Part shown: one piece after another, positions 33,423 to 42,154 of the stretch | Layout: the number at the start of each line of letters is the position of its first letter | Numbering within the stretch: position 1 is the stretch's first letter | Assembly (NCBI RefSeq): GCF_014323705.1 | Contig: NZ_JABVEC010000034.1 | Location: 1-64,000, forward strand | Length of the DNA: 64,000 nucleotides | Reading direction: 5' to 3' | DNA from: Actinomadura alba | GTDB taxonomy: Bacteria > Actinomycetota > Actinomycetes > Streptosporangiales > Streptosporangiaceae | The notes under the pieces: generated by a model | The model's input: only the letters and a program-made list of their open reading frames with translations | Databases searched by the model: none | What the model was told of the DNA's origin: nothing | Position numbers and translations under genes: made by a program

Positions 33423-33575
33423 TCGCGCACGGACCCCGTCCACCGCCTCCGCCCGCCGATTCGGCGAAAAGAAGGCCGCGCAGGTGACTTTCGCCGTGAA
33501 TCGGGGAGCATGCGTATGCCAACCGACCGTACTGACGGCGACACACAACGCATGCCCTTGGCGAGGAGGCGCCCG

Positions 33576-35048
33576 ATGAACCTGTTCCGGACGATGCCGG
33601 TCGAGCGATCCATCAGAGACACCGAGGAACCGGAGCATCGGCTTCGCAAGGACCTCTCGGCGCTCGACCTGACCGTCTTCGGAGTCGGCGTCATCATCGG
33701 CACCGGTATCTTCGTGCTCACCGGAGAGGTCGCGCGGGAGAAGGCCGGGCCCGCGGTCGCCATCTCGTTCGTCATCGCCGGAATCGTGTGCGGGCTCGCC
33801 GCACTCTGCTACGCCGAGTTCGCCTCCACCGTGCCGGTGGCCGGCTCCGCGTACACCTTCTCCTTCGCCACGCTCGGCGAGTTCCCGGCCTGGATCATCG
33901 GCTGGGACCTCATCCTGGAACTGGCGCTCGGCGCGGCCGTCGTCGCGGTGGGGTGGTCGGGCTACGCCAAGTCGCTGCTCGACAGCATGGGCGTCCATCT
34001 GCCCGACTCGATAGCGGGCGAACACGCCATCTTCAACGTCCCGGCCATGCTGATCGTCGCGGCGGTGACGGCGCTGCTCGTCATCGGGATCAAGGTGTCG
34101 TCCCGGCTCAACGCCATCGTGGTGACGATCAAGGTCGCCGTCATCCTGCTCGTGATCGTGGCCGGGGCGTTCTTCGTCAAGGGCGCCAACTACACGCCGT
34201 TCTTCCCCAAGCCGGAGTCGAGCCCGTCGGTCGAGGGCATCAGGGCCCCGCTCATCCAGGGGCTGTTCGGCATCACACCGGTGAGCTACGGGTGGTTCGG
34301 CGTCTTCGCAGCGGTGGCGATCGTGTTCTTCGCCTTCATCGGCTTCGACGTCGTCGCCACCGCGGCCGAGGAGGCCCGGCGGCCGCAACGCGACCTGCCC
34401 ATCGCCATCATCGCCTCCTTGGTGATCTGCACCGTTCTCTACATCGCCGTGTCGCTCGTCGTCGTCGGCATCGTGAACTACAAGCAGCTGAACATCGAGG
34501 CGCCGCTGGCCGAGGCGTTCAAGGCGGTCGGGCACCCCGGCTTCGCCACGATCATCAGCGTCGGGGCACTGGCCGGGCTGACCACGGTGGTGCTGATCCT
34601 GCTGCTCGGCCAGAGCCGGGTGTTCTTCGCGATGAGCCGCGACGGCCTCCTGCCCTCGTGGCTGGCCGCGGTGCACCCGCGGTTCGGCACCCCCTACCGC
34701 TCGACCGTCATCCTGGGCGCCATCGTCGCGATCATGGCCGGACTGATTCCGCTCGCGGCGCTCGCGGAACTGGTCAACATCGGCACCCTGTTCGCCTTCG
34801 TGGTGGTGTCGATCGGGGTGGTGATCCTGCGGCGGACCCGTCCGGACCTGCCGCGCTCGTTCCGCACTCCGTTCGTGCCTGTGCTGCCCGCCCTCTCGGT
34901 GCTCGGGTGCCTGTTCGTGATGCTGAACCTGCCGGTGGAGACCTGGCTGCGGTTCGCCGCCTGGATGGTGCTCGGATCGGCGATCTACTTCGTGTACGGC
35001 CGCCACCACAGCCGGCTCGCCGCCCCGGCGACCAAGATCGACGCCTGA
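33576..35048 (+). CDS. APC-superfamily cationic amino-acid-type permease
   Basis: 490 aa with about 12-13 transmembrane helices. The first helix carries the APC substrate-binding turn GVGVIIGTGIFVLTG, and IAGIVCGLAALCYAEFAS is the conserved second/third helix region. FAFIGFDVVATAAEEARRPQ is the motif of the CAT (cationic amino acid) subgroup. ATG 33576 is chosen because GAGGAGG lies 6 nt upstream. The leader 33423-33575 contains two imperfect stem-loops (33458-33502 and 33508-33555) but no gene. Substrate is an inference from subgroup. Confidence 0.9.
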   Translation: MNLFRTMPVERSIRDTEEPEHRLRKDLSALDLTVFGVGVIIGTGIFVLTGEVAREKAGPAVAISFVIAGIVCGLAALCYAEFASTVPVAGSAYTFSFATLGEFPAWIIGWDLILELALGAAVVAVGWSGYAKSLLDSMGVHLPDSIAGEHAIFNVPAMLIVAAVTALLVIGIKVSSRLNAIVVTIKVAVILLVIVAGAFFVKGANYTPFFPKPESSPSVEGIRAPLIQGLFGITPVSYGWFGVFAAVAIVFFAFIGFDVVATAAEEARRPQRDLPIAIIASLVICTVLYIAVSLVVVGIVNYKQLNIEAPLAEAFKAVGHPGFATIISVGALAGLTTVVLILLLGQSRVFFAMSRDGLLPSWLAAVHPRFGTPYRSTVILGAIVAIMAGLIPLAALAELVNIGTLFAFVVVSIGVVILRRTRPDLPRSFRTPFVPVLPALSVLGCLFVMLNLPVETWLRFAAWMVLGSAIYFVYGRHHSRLAAPATKIDA

Positions 35049-35114
35049 TCACATGGCGCCGTGCCCGATTTCGCCCGCCTTTCCTTGTAGGTGATCGGCC
35101 GCCGTGTGGGCACA

Positions 35115-36491
35115 ATGCGAGGTGTGGCGGATCCAACGGTTTTGCGTGTGGCGGTCATCGGCTCCGGGCCGGCCGGGATCTACACGGCCGAGGCCCTGGT
35201 CAAACAGGCGGCCGGGCAGGTGCGGGTCGATGTCTTCGACCGGCTCCCGACGCCGTACGGCCTGGTCAGGTACGGCGTCGCGCCCGATCACAAGTCCATC
35301 AAGTCGATCGCGCGCTACCTGCAGGGCGTGCTCGAGAACCCGGCGGTGCGCTTCTTCGGCTGTGTCGAGCTCGGCCGGGACCTCACCCGGGCCGACCTGC
35401 TCGCGTGCTACGACGCCGTCGTGTACTCGACCGGCGCGATGGTCGACCGGCACCTCGGCATTCCGGGCGAGGACCTTCCGGGCAGCGTCGCCGCCACCGA
35501 CTTCGTCAACTGGTACTGCGGCCACCCCGACGCCGCCGACCACCGGTTCGACCTGACGGCCGGCGAGGTCGCGGTCATCGGGGTCGGCAACGTCGCCGTC
35601 GACGTCGTGCGGATCCTCGCCAAGACCGCCGAGGAACTGCGCGACACCGACGTCCCCCAGGAGGTACTCGACGCGCTCTCGGCCAGTGCGGTGCGGCGGA
35701 TCCACATGATCGGGCGGCGCGGCCCGGCGCAGGCCAAGTTCACCACCAAGGAGGCGCGGGAGCTCGGCGAACTGCCGCACGCCGCCATCCACGTGCGCCC
35801 CGAGGATCTCGATCTTGCCGCGGCCGACCCCACCGGAGCCAGCACGGCGCTGGCCGAGTCGGACCGGATCGTACGCGGCAACATGAAGGCGATGCGGGCC
35901 TGGGTGGAGCCCCCGCCGGGCGACCGGCCGCGCCGCATCGACGTGCGCTTCTGGCGTGCGCCCGTGGAGATCCTCGGCACCGATCGGGTGGAGGGCCTGC
36001 GGCTGGAGCGGACCCGCCTCACCGAGGAGGGGCGGGTGACCGGCACCGGTGAGTACGAGACGCTGCCGGTGGGCATGGTGCTCCGGTCGGTCGGCTACCA
36101 GAGCGTGCCCCTCGACGGTGTGCCGTTCGACCAGCGCTCGCACGTCGTGCCGAACGAGGAGGGCCGGATCCTCGGCGCGGACGGCCGGGTGGTTCCGCGA
36201 GAGTACGTCGCCGGCTGGATCAAGCGGGGCCCGACCGGAGTGGTCGGCACGAACAAGTCCGACGCGGCCGAGACCGTGCGGGCACTGCTCGCCGACCTCG
36301 GTGATCTCACGCACGACCGGCCGCAGCAGCGCATCGAATCGCTGCTCGAGGCCCGCGGAGTTCCGGCGGTGACCTACGCGGACTGGCTGAACCTCGACGC
36401 CGCCGAGATCGCGCTGGCCCGGTCGCTCGAGCGCGGCGACCGCGTCAAGCTCGGACGGTGGGCGGCCATGCGCGCCGCCTGCCGCCCCTAG
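35115..36491 (+). CDS. Ferredoxin/adrenodoxin-type NADP+ reductase (FprA family)
   Basis: 458 aa. FAD-binding motif RVAVIGSGPAGIYTAEALVK at the N-terminus, followed by the FprA/adrenodoxin-reductase signature RLPTPYGLVRYGVAPDHKS. The NADPH-binding motif is VAVIGVGNVAVDVVRILAK, and the C-terminal YVAGWIKRGPTGVVGTNKSD is strongly conserved in this family. It transfers electrons between NADPH and ferredoxin, for example for cytochromes P450. Start chosen at ATG 35115; GTG 35124 and 35091 are also in frame and none has a convincing ribosome binding site. Confidence 0.92.
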   Translation: MRGVADPTVLRVAVIGSGPAGIYTAEALVKQAAGQVRVDVFDRLPTPYGLVRYGVAPDHKSIKSIARYLQGVLENPAVRFFGCVELGRDLTRADLLACYDAVVYSTGAMVDRHLGIPGEDLPGSVAATDFVNWYCGHPDAADHRFDLTAGEVAVIGVGNVAVDVVRILAKTAEELRDTDVPQEVLDALSASAVRRIHMIGRRGPAQAKFTTKEARELGELPHAAIHVRPEDLDLAAADPTGASTALAESDRIVRGNMKAMRAWVEPPPGDRPRRIDVRFWRAPVEILGTDRVEGLRLERTRLTEEGRVTGTGEYETLPVGMVLRSVGYQSVPLDGVPFDQRSHVVPNEEGRILGADGRVVPREYVAGWIKRGPTGVVGTNKSDAAETVRALLADLGDLTHDRPQQRIESLLEARGVPAVTYADWLNLDAAEIALARSLERGDRVKLGRWAAMRAACRP

Positions 36492-36492
36492 C

Positions 36493-36517
36493 GGAACCCC
36501 CGTTTCGAGGGTTCCGT
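36493..36517 (+). terminator. Hairpin after FprA-type gene
   Basis: CGGAACCC (36493-36500) pairs with GGGTTCCG (36510-36517) around a 9-nt loop, beginning 1 nt after the stop codon. It is short but well placed. The rest of 36518-36698 shows no further feature. Confidence 0.55.
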
Positions 36518-36698
36518 CGGCAGAAGTCCGGGATGTTGCCTTTGCGGAGAAGATTCTCCGTCGATCTCGGGACGCGCTAAAGGTCGTGACGCTCTTTTCG
36601 TACGACCTGTCGGGCGAATGCCGCCAAAGGCATTGCCGAGCGGATTGGGCGACCTGGAAATGGTGACGCGGACATGATCCGGGCGCTACCGTGCGCAT

Positions 36699-37064
36699 GT
36701 GCCCGACGTTCCCGAGGTACATGGATTTCCCACACCCAGGCAGCTGCCGCAGCTCAGGTGGCTCGGCCCGGACTACGTCGCCGTCCTCGTGCGCGACCTC
36801 ACCCGGGGCCTGCGGCGCCAGGACGCCGGCACGTCCGTGATGGGCGTGCGCTGTGAGTCCGAGCCCGTGCTCAAGGCGTCGGTCGACTCGCGCGGGATGA
36901 TCCGCGATCACGACGCCGGCTTCCTGCTGCACGTGTTCGTCCAGGACGGCGCGGGCCGCCCATGGCGGCTGCGCGGCCGCTGGACCTACGTCGGCCGTGA
37001 CCTCGGCACCGCCACGGCGTCGGTCACCCACTACTGGGAGCTCTTCTCCGCCGACGGCGTCTAG
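36699..37064 (+). CDS. Conserved hypothetical protein, convergent with dxs
   Basis: 121 aa from GTG 36699. The compact soluble sequence contains PQLRWLGPDYVAVLVRDLTR, MGVRCESEPVLKASVDSRG and WRLRGRWTYVGRDLG. No recognised domain. Strand-rich spacing suggests a small beta-sandwich or barrel; this is only an impression. Codon use fits the neighbours. It ends 6 nt from the convergent dxs stop, so the two transcripts must read into each other. Confidence 0.6.
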   Translation: MPDVPEVHGFPTPRQLPQLRWLGPDYVAVLVRDLTRGLRRQDAGTSVMGVRCESEPVLKASVDSRGMIRDHDAGFLLHVFVQDGAGRPWRLRGRWTYVGRDLGTATASVTHYWELFSADGV

Positions 37065-37070
37065 CCGGGT

Positions 37071-38981
37071 TCAGTCGGTCACGAGCCGCTGCAGCTCGGT
37101 GACATGCGTCACCCGGGCCACGGCCGCGGTGATGTCACGGGCCAGGGCCTGCGGGGTGAGCCCGATATCGCTGAGGATCTCGGCGCGCTTGGCGTGGTCG
37201 AGGAACTCCTGGGGGATGCCGAACGTGCGCACCGGGACGTCCACCTCGGCGTCGCGGAGCAGCCGGGCGACCGCGTCGCCGACCGCGCCGACCCGGCCGT
37301 TGTCCTCGACGACGGCGACCAGGCTGTGTTCGCCCGCCGCGGCGACCAGCGCCGGGTCGAGCGGCTTGACCCACAGCGGGTCGACCACGGTGACCCCGAT
37401 GCCGTGCGCGGACAGCCGCTCGGCCGCCTCGCAGGCCGCCCCCGCCATCGATCCGACGGCCACGACGAGGACGCTGGCACCGTTGGAGCCGGACTTGCGG
37501 GCCAGCACGTCCATCCCGCCGAGCGAGTCGATCGCGTCGACGTCGGCGGGGACGGCGCCCTTGGAAAAGCGCAGGGCGGTCGGGCCGCCGGTCACCGCGA
37601 CGCACTCGCGCAGCAGCTCGCGCAGTCGGGTGCCGTCCCGCGGCACCGCGACGCGCATTCCCGGCACGAGCTGCAGGATGGACAGGTCCCACATGCCGTT
37701 GTGGCTCGCGCCGTCGTCGCCCGTGACCCCGGCCCGGTCGAGCACGAACGTCACCGCCTGCTCGTGCAGGGCGACGTCCATCAGCATCTGGTCGAAGGCC
37801 CGGTTGAGGAAGGTCGCGTAGACCGCCACCACCGGGTGCAGGCCGCCCATGGCGAGGCCCGCCGCCGAAGTCACCGCGTGCTGCTCGGCGATGCCGACGT
37901 CGAAGGTACGCTCCGGATAGGCCTCGGCGAACGCCGCGAGGCCCACCGGATGCAGCATTGCGGCGGTGATGGCCACCACGTCGGGCCGCTGGGCGCCGAT
38001 CTCGACCATCTCGTCGCTGAACTCGTTCGTCCAGATGCGCGGCTTGGGCTTCTGCACCCCGGTCGCCAGGTCGTACGGTCCGGGCGAGTGGAACCGCTCT
38101 TCCTCGTCGTTCTCCGCGGGCGAGTAGCCGAAGCCCTTCCGCGTGATGCAGTGCACGATGACCGGGGCGCCGAACCGCCGCGCCTTGCGCAGCGCGCGCT
38201 CGAGGGCGTCCTCGTCGTGACCGTCGATCGGGCCGACGTACTTCAGGCCGAGGTCCTCGAACATCGCCTGCGGCTGCAGGACGTCCTTGAGGCCCTTCTT
38301 GATGCCGTGCAACGCCTCGTACGCGACGTTGCCCACCACCGGCGTACGGGGCACGGTCTTCTTGATCAGGTCGAGCGCGTGCTCGTATCCCGGGGTCACC
38401 CGCAGGTCGGCGAGATGGCTGGCCAGCCCGCCGATCGTCGGCGAGTAGGACCGGCCGTTGTCGTTGACGATGATGATCACAGGCCGGTCCGGCCCGGCCG
38501 CGATGTTGTTCAGCGCCTCCCAGCACATGCCGCCGGTGAGCGCGCCGTCGCCGACGACCGCGACGACCGCCCGGTCCTTCTCACCGCGCAGCTCGAAGGC
38601 CTTGGCGAACCCGTCGGCGTACGAGAGCGCGGTGGAGGCGTGGGAGTTCTCGATGATGTCGTGTTCGGACTCGGCCCTGCTCGGGTAGCCGGACAGCCCG
38701 CCACGCTGCTTCAGCAGGCTGAAGTCCTGCCGGCCGGTCAGCAGCTTGTGCACGTACGCCTGGTGGCCGGTGTCGAAAAGGATCTTGTCACGCGGGGAGT
38801 CGAACACCCGGTGGAGCGCGATGGTCAGCTCCACGGCCCCAAGGTTGGGCCCGAGGTGCCCGCCCGTCTTGGACACCGCGTCGACCAGGAAATCCCGGAT
38901 CTCGCCGGCGAGCTGGGACAACTGCGCCTGGTCCAGCCGCTTAAGGTCTTCCGGCCTTCTCATCGACTTCAACAGGCTCAC
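37071..38981 (-). CDS. dxs: 1-deoxy-D-xylulose-5-phosphate synthase
   Basis: 636 aa, full length. It condenses pyruvate and glyceraldehyde-3-phosphate in the first MEP-pathway step. The thiamine-diphosphate motif VVGDGALTGGMCWEALNN is near residue 150. The catalytic Glu is in FDVGIAEQHAVTSAAG near residue 370 and the substrate loop is DRAGVTGDDGASHNGMWD. GTG 38981 has GAGGAG 5 nt upstream. It is divergent from idi, so both entry and isomerisation of isoprenoid precursors are encoded side by side. Confidence 0.97.
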   Translation of the reverse strand: MSLLKSMRRPEDLKRLDQAQLSQLAGEIRDFLVDAVSKTGGHLGPNLGAVELTIALHRVFDSPRDKILFDTGHQAYVHKLLTGRQDFSLLKQRGGLSGYPSRAESEHDIIENSHASTALSYADGFAKAFELRGEKDRAVVAVVGDGALTGGMCWEALNNIAAGPDRPVIIIVNDNGRSYSPTIGGLASHLADLRVTPGYEHALDLIKKTVPRTPVVGNVAYEALHGIKKGLKDVLQPQAMFEDLGLKYVGPIDGHDEDALERALRKARRFGAPVIVHCITRKGFGYSPAENDEEERFHSPGPYDLATGVQKPKPRIWTNEFSDEMVEIGAQRPDVVAITAAMLHPVGLAAFAEAYPERTFDVGIAEQHAVTSAAGLAMGGLHPVVAVYATFLNRAFDQMLMDVALHEQAVTFVLDRAGVTGDDGASHNGMWDLSILQLVPGMRVAVPRDGTRLRELLRECVAVTGGPTALRFSKGAVPADVDAIDSLGGMDVLARKSGSNGASVLVVAVGSMAGAACEAAERLSAHGIGVTVVDPLWVKPLDPALVAAAGEHSLVAVVEDNGRVGAVGDAVARLLRDAEVDVPVRTFGIPQEFLDHAKRAEILSDIGLTPQALARDITAAVARVTHVTELQRLVTD

Positions 38982-39130
38982 ATGCGCTCCTCGGATCAGA
39001 GACGACCTCGGCTCTGACTATTCGACGTCCTGAGTTTAGTGTCGGTTGCCGGTAGGGCCGCGCCGGTCTTGGATCTGTAAGGATCTTCCCACGGATTCCG
39101 GACATCGCAGCGATGGGGTAGGACAGAGAC

Positions 39131-39721
39131 ATGGGTGATGAGGAGATCGTGCTCCTGGACGAAGCGGGCGCGGCGGTCGGCACGGCACCGAAGGCCTCCA
39201 GCCACCACCGCGCCACGCCGTACCACCTCGCGTTCTCCTGCTATCTGGTGGACGACGCCGGGCGGGTGCTGATCACTCAGCGCGCCCACGACAAGCCGAC
39301 GTGGCCCTCGGTGTGGACCAACAGCTGCTGCGGGCACCCCGCACCCGGCGAGACGTTGCGCGGCGCCGTGCTCAGGCGGCTCGGCGACGAGCTCGGGGTC
39401 AGGGCGGGCGCGGGCGGGTTCACGCTGCTCCTGCCGGAGTTCTCCTACCGCGCCGAGATGGACAACGGCGTGACGGAGTTCGAGCGGTGCCCGGTCGTAC
39501 GGGTCCGCGTCGCCCCGCCGGAGGCCGGCACGGTACGGCCCAACCCCGTCGAGGTGGCGGCCGCCGAGTGGCGGACCTGGGACGAGTGCCTGGAGCTCGC
39601 CGGCCGGCCCGAGGCCTCCCCCTGGTACCGCCTCCAGGTGGAACAGCTCGACCCGCTCGGCATTCCGGCGGACTGGCCGGCCGCGCCGACGTCGCTGCTC
39701 CCTCCCGCCCTCTCCTGGTAG
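39131..39721 (+). CDS. idi: Type 1 isopentenyl-diphosphate delta-isomerase
   Basis: 196 aa Nudix-fold enzyme interconverting IPP and DMAPP. The type-1 signature with the catalytic Cys is WTNSCCGHPAPGE (about residue 67). The Glu region EFERCPVVRVRV and NPVEVAAAEWRTWDE complete the active site. ATG 39131 gives the expected N-terminus (EEIVLLDEAGAAVGTA). It is divergent from dxs with 149 nt between starts, consistent with shared control of isoprenoid supply. Confidence 0.95.
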   Translation: MGDEEIVLLDEAGAAVGTAPKASSHHRATPYHLAFSCYLVDDAGRVLITQRAHDKPTWPSVWTNSCCGHPAPGETLRGAVLRRLGDELGVRAGAGGFTLLLPEFSYRAEMDNGVTEFERCPVVRVRVAPPEAGTVRPNPVEVAAAEWRTWDECLELAGRPEASPWYRLQVEQLDPLGIPADWPAAPTSLLPPALSW

Positions 39722-39784
39722 CCCGTCCTCCCGGCGGCGCGCGGCAGCACTCTTAATGATCACGGGAGCGTAACGAGTCTTGCT

Positions 39785-39799
39785 TTGGACACTGTCCAA
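39785..39799. promoter_or_regulatory. Candidate operator upstream of sugar ABC operon
   Basis: TTGGACACTGTCCAA is a perfect 15-bp palindrome (7-bp arms, single central C) located 78 nt upstream of the binding-protein start. LacI- and ROK-family sugar regulators bind dyads of this size. No regulator gene is adjacent. Confidence 0.6.
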
Positions 39800-39876
39800 G
39801 CAGACGCTTGGTCGTGGACACGCGCCGGAAACATCCGGGCATCGGGGGACGGCCAGAAACCCGAAGGGACATGGCG

Positions 39877-41175
39877 ATGCGAGGACGGTGGACGGCGGTC
39901 GCCGCGGTAGCGCTGAGCGGTCTCCTGCTCGCGACCGGCTGCGGCGGAGGCGACGACGGTGGCGGTGGCGGCGGCAAGGCCGATACCAGTGTGGAGGTCT
40001 TCTCCTGGTGGACCGGACCGGGTGAGGCCGACGGCCTCGCCGCGATGAAGGCCGACTTCGAGAAGAAGAACCCCGGCATCAAGTTCAACAACGCCGCCAT
40101 CGCGGGCGGCTCGGGCACCCAGGCCAAGGCGGTGCTGGCCAGCCGGCTGCAGAACCGCCAGCCGCCCGACTCCTTCCAGGGGCACGCCGGCGCCGAGCTG
40201 CTCGACTACATCAAGGCCGGGCAGATCGAGCCGCTCGACTCCTTCTACGACGACAACGGGCTGCGCCAGGTCTACCCGCAGCAGTTGCTCGACCAGATCA
40301 GCTACCAGGGCCACATCTACTCGGTGCCGGTGAACATCCACCGCTCCAACGTGCTGTGGTACAGCCCCTCGGTGCTGAAGGAGGCGGGCGTCTCCGGGGC
40401 GCCGAAGACCATCGCCGAGTTCATCACCGCTCTCAAGGCGGTGAAGGACAAGACCGGCAAGGTGCCGCTGTCGCTGGGCGCCCAGTGGACCTCCGACCAT
40501 CTGCTGGAGAACGTGCTGCTGGGCGACCTCGGCACCGACGGCTACAACGCGCTGTGGAAGCCGGGCGCCGACTGGAGCGGGCCGCAGGTCACCAAGGCGC
40601 TGCAGGACTTCGCCGAGATCCTCAAGTACACGACCTTCGAGGCCGCCTCCACGGACTGGCAGGGTGCCGCGAAGGCCGTCGTCGACGGCAAGGCCGCCTT
40701 CAACATCATGGGCGACTGGGCCTACGGCTACTTCGTCGGCGCCGCGCCGAACGGCCTCGGCAAGAAGGCCGACACCGACTTCAAGTGGGCCGCGTCGCCG
40801 GGCACCGAGGGCACCTACATGTGGCTGTCGGACAGCTTCACGCTGCCGAAGGGCGCCCCGCACCGCACCGCCGCCGTCGCGTGGCTGAAGACGGCCGCCA
40901 GCAAGGAGGGGCAGGACCTCTTCAACCCGAAGAAGGGCTCCATCCCGGCCCGCAAGGACGGCGACAAGTCGCTCTACACCGGCTACCTGTCCGACGCCCT
41001 GGAGCAGTGGCAGTCGCCCACCATCAAGCTGGCCGGCTCGTTCTGGCACGGCGTGACGGCCAACAACAAGCTGCACACCGACATCGACACCGCGGTGGGC
41101 CTGTTCCTCCAGGACAAGGACGTGGCCAAGCTGCAGAGCGCCCTGGTCACGGCGGCCAAGAACGACATCCAATGA
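39877..41175 (+). CDS. Sugar ABC transporter substrate-binding lipoprotein
   Basis: 432 aa. The lipobox SGLLLATGC anchors it outside the membrane. The mature protein is a family-1 solute-binding protein (VEVFSWWTGPGEADGLAAM, VYPQQLLDQISYQGHIYSVP, NVLWYSPSVLKEAG), closest in style to glucose/mannose-type binding proteins. ATG 39877 has AGGGA 7 nt upstream; ATG 39871 is too close to it. It is the first gene of an importer operon with two permeases. No ATPase gene follows, so a shared MsiK-type ATPase is likely. Confidence 0.92.
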   Translation: MRGRWTAVAAVALSGLLLATGCGGGDDGGGGGGKADTSVEVFSWWTGPGEADGLAAMKADFEKKNPGIKFNNAAIAGGSGTQAKAVLASRLQNRQPPDSFQGHAGAELLDYIKAGQIEPLDSFYDDNGLRQVYPQQLLDQISYQGHIYSVPVNIHRSNVLWYSPSVLKEAGVSGAPKTIAEFITALKAVKDKTGKVPLSLGAQWTSDHLLENVLLGDLGTDGYNALWKPGADWSGPQVTKALQDFAEILKYTTFEAASTDWQGAAKAVVDGKAAFNIMGDWAYGYFVGAAPNGLGKKADTDFKWAASPGTEGTYMWLSDSFTLPKGAPHRTAAVAWLKTAASKEGQDLFNPKKGSIPARKDGDKSLYTGYLSDALEQWQSPTIKLAGSFWHGVTANNKLHTDIDTAVGLFLQDKDVAKLQSALVTAAKNDIQ

Positions 41176-41234
41176 CGCTGCGCCCATCCCCCGTCCGCGC
41201 GGACGACCGCGAACCCACGACCGGAGGGGCGTGA
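41172..41234 (+). CDS. 20-codon mini-ORF coupling binding protein to permease
   Basis: The ATG at 41172 overlaps the stop of the binding-protein gene (ATGA). The 20 codons (beginning MTLRPSPVRADDRE) end in a TGA that overlaps the GTG of the first permease (GTGA at 41231-41234). It has no recognised domain. Its value is probably to carry ribosomes across a gap that would otherwise be 55 nt. A coincidental frame cannot be excluded. Confidence 0.45.
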   Translation: MTLRPSPVRADDREPTTGGA

Positions 41235-42154
41235 GGTTGCGGTCGTCCGCGCCCGGACGGGTGCCGAGAGCGCGCCGGATGCCGCAGTGGCTGCCGGGGC
41301 TGCTGCTGGTCTCGCCGTCGATCGTGGCGATCGGCCTGTTCGTGTACGGGCTGATCTTCTGGAACACCAGGGTCGCGCTGAGCGGCCGGCACGACGAGAT
41401 CTCCCCGTACCGGTTCGACAAGGGCGAGAACTTCGTCGACCTGTGGAGCCAGCCCAGCTGGCCCGGAGCGGTGCGGCACGCGCTGCTGTTCACCGCGGTC
41501 TTCGTCGGGGGCGCTCTGCTGCTCGGCTGGTTCCTCGCCTTCCTGATGGAGAAGGGGATCCGGTGGGAGGGCGGCTTCCGCGCGATCTACCTCTTCCCGA
41601 TGGCGGTGTCGTTCATCGCGAGCGGCGTCGTCTGGCGCTGGCTGATGAACCCGGCTCCGCCCGAGCGCGCGGTGGGCCTCAACCAGCTGCTGGAGAAGCT
41701 TGGGCTCGGCTTCGCAGCCAACGACTGGTGGCAGAACCCGCGCTGGGGCATGGCCGCGATGGCGATCCCCGCCATCTGGCAGATGTCGGGCTATGTCATG
41801 GCGCTCTATCTCGCCGGTTTCCGCGGCGTCCCCGAGGACCTGCGCGAGGCGGCCCGGGTGGACGGCTGCTCGGAGTGGCAGGTCTACCGGTACATCGTCT
41901 TTCCCCAGCTCCGGCCGGTGACTCTCTCAGCCCTGATCATCCTCGGCCACATCTCGCTCAAGGTGTTCGACCTCATCATGGCGATCGCGGGCAAGCAGAT
42001 CATCACCTATGTGCCCGCCATCGCCACGTACGTGGAGGTGTTCGACCGGCATGACCCCGCCAACGGCGCGACCATCGCGACCTACCTGCTGCTGGCGGTG
42101 GCCGTGCTGGTGATCCCCTACCTCGTCTGGTCCGTACGCGCGGACCGCCGGTGA
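41231..42154 (+). CDS. Sugar ABC transporter permease 1 (MalF-like)
   Basis: 307 aa, six predicted membrane segments, starting WLPGLLLVSPSIVAIGLFVY. The cytoplasmic EAA loop that contacts the ATPase reads EDLREAARVDGCSEWQVYRY. GTG 41231 follows GGAGG by 3 nt; a TTG two codons later is an alternative start. It heterodimerises with the product of the following gene. Its stop overlaps the next GTG (GTGA). Confidence 0.92.
   Translation: MRLRSSAPGRVPRARRMPQWLPGLLLVSPSIVAIGLFVYGLIFWNTRVALSGRHDEISPYRFDKGENFVDLWSQPSWPGAVRHALLFTAVFVGGALLLGWFLAFLMEKGIRWEGGFRAIYLFPMAVSFIASGVVWRWLMNPAPPERAVGLNQLLEKLGLGFAANDWWQNPRWGMAAMAIPAIWQMSGYVMALYLAGFRGVPEDLREAARVDGCSEWQVYRYIVFPQLRPVTLSALIILGHISLKVFDLIMAIAGKQIITYVPAIATYVEVFDRHDPANGATIATYLLLAVAVLVIPYLVWSVRADRR

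Noticed and set aside
32943..35009. 688-codon minus-strand open frame opposite the fadB end and the amino-acid permease
   Set aside because: His/Asp/Arg-rich antisense artefact. Both plus-strand genes are well supported.
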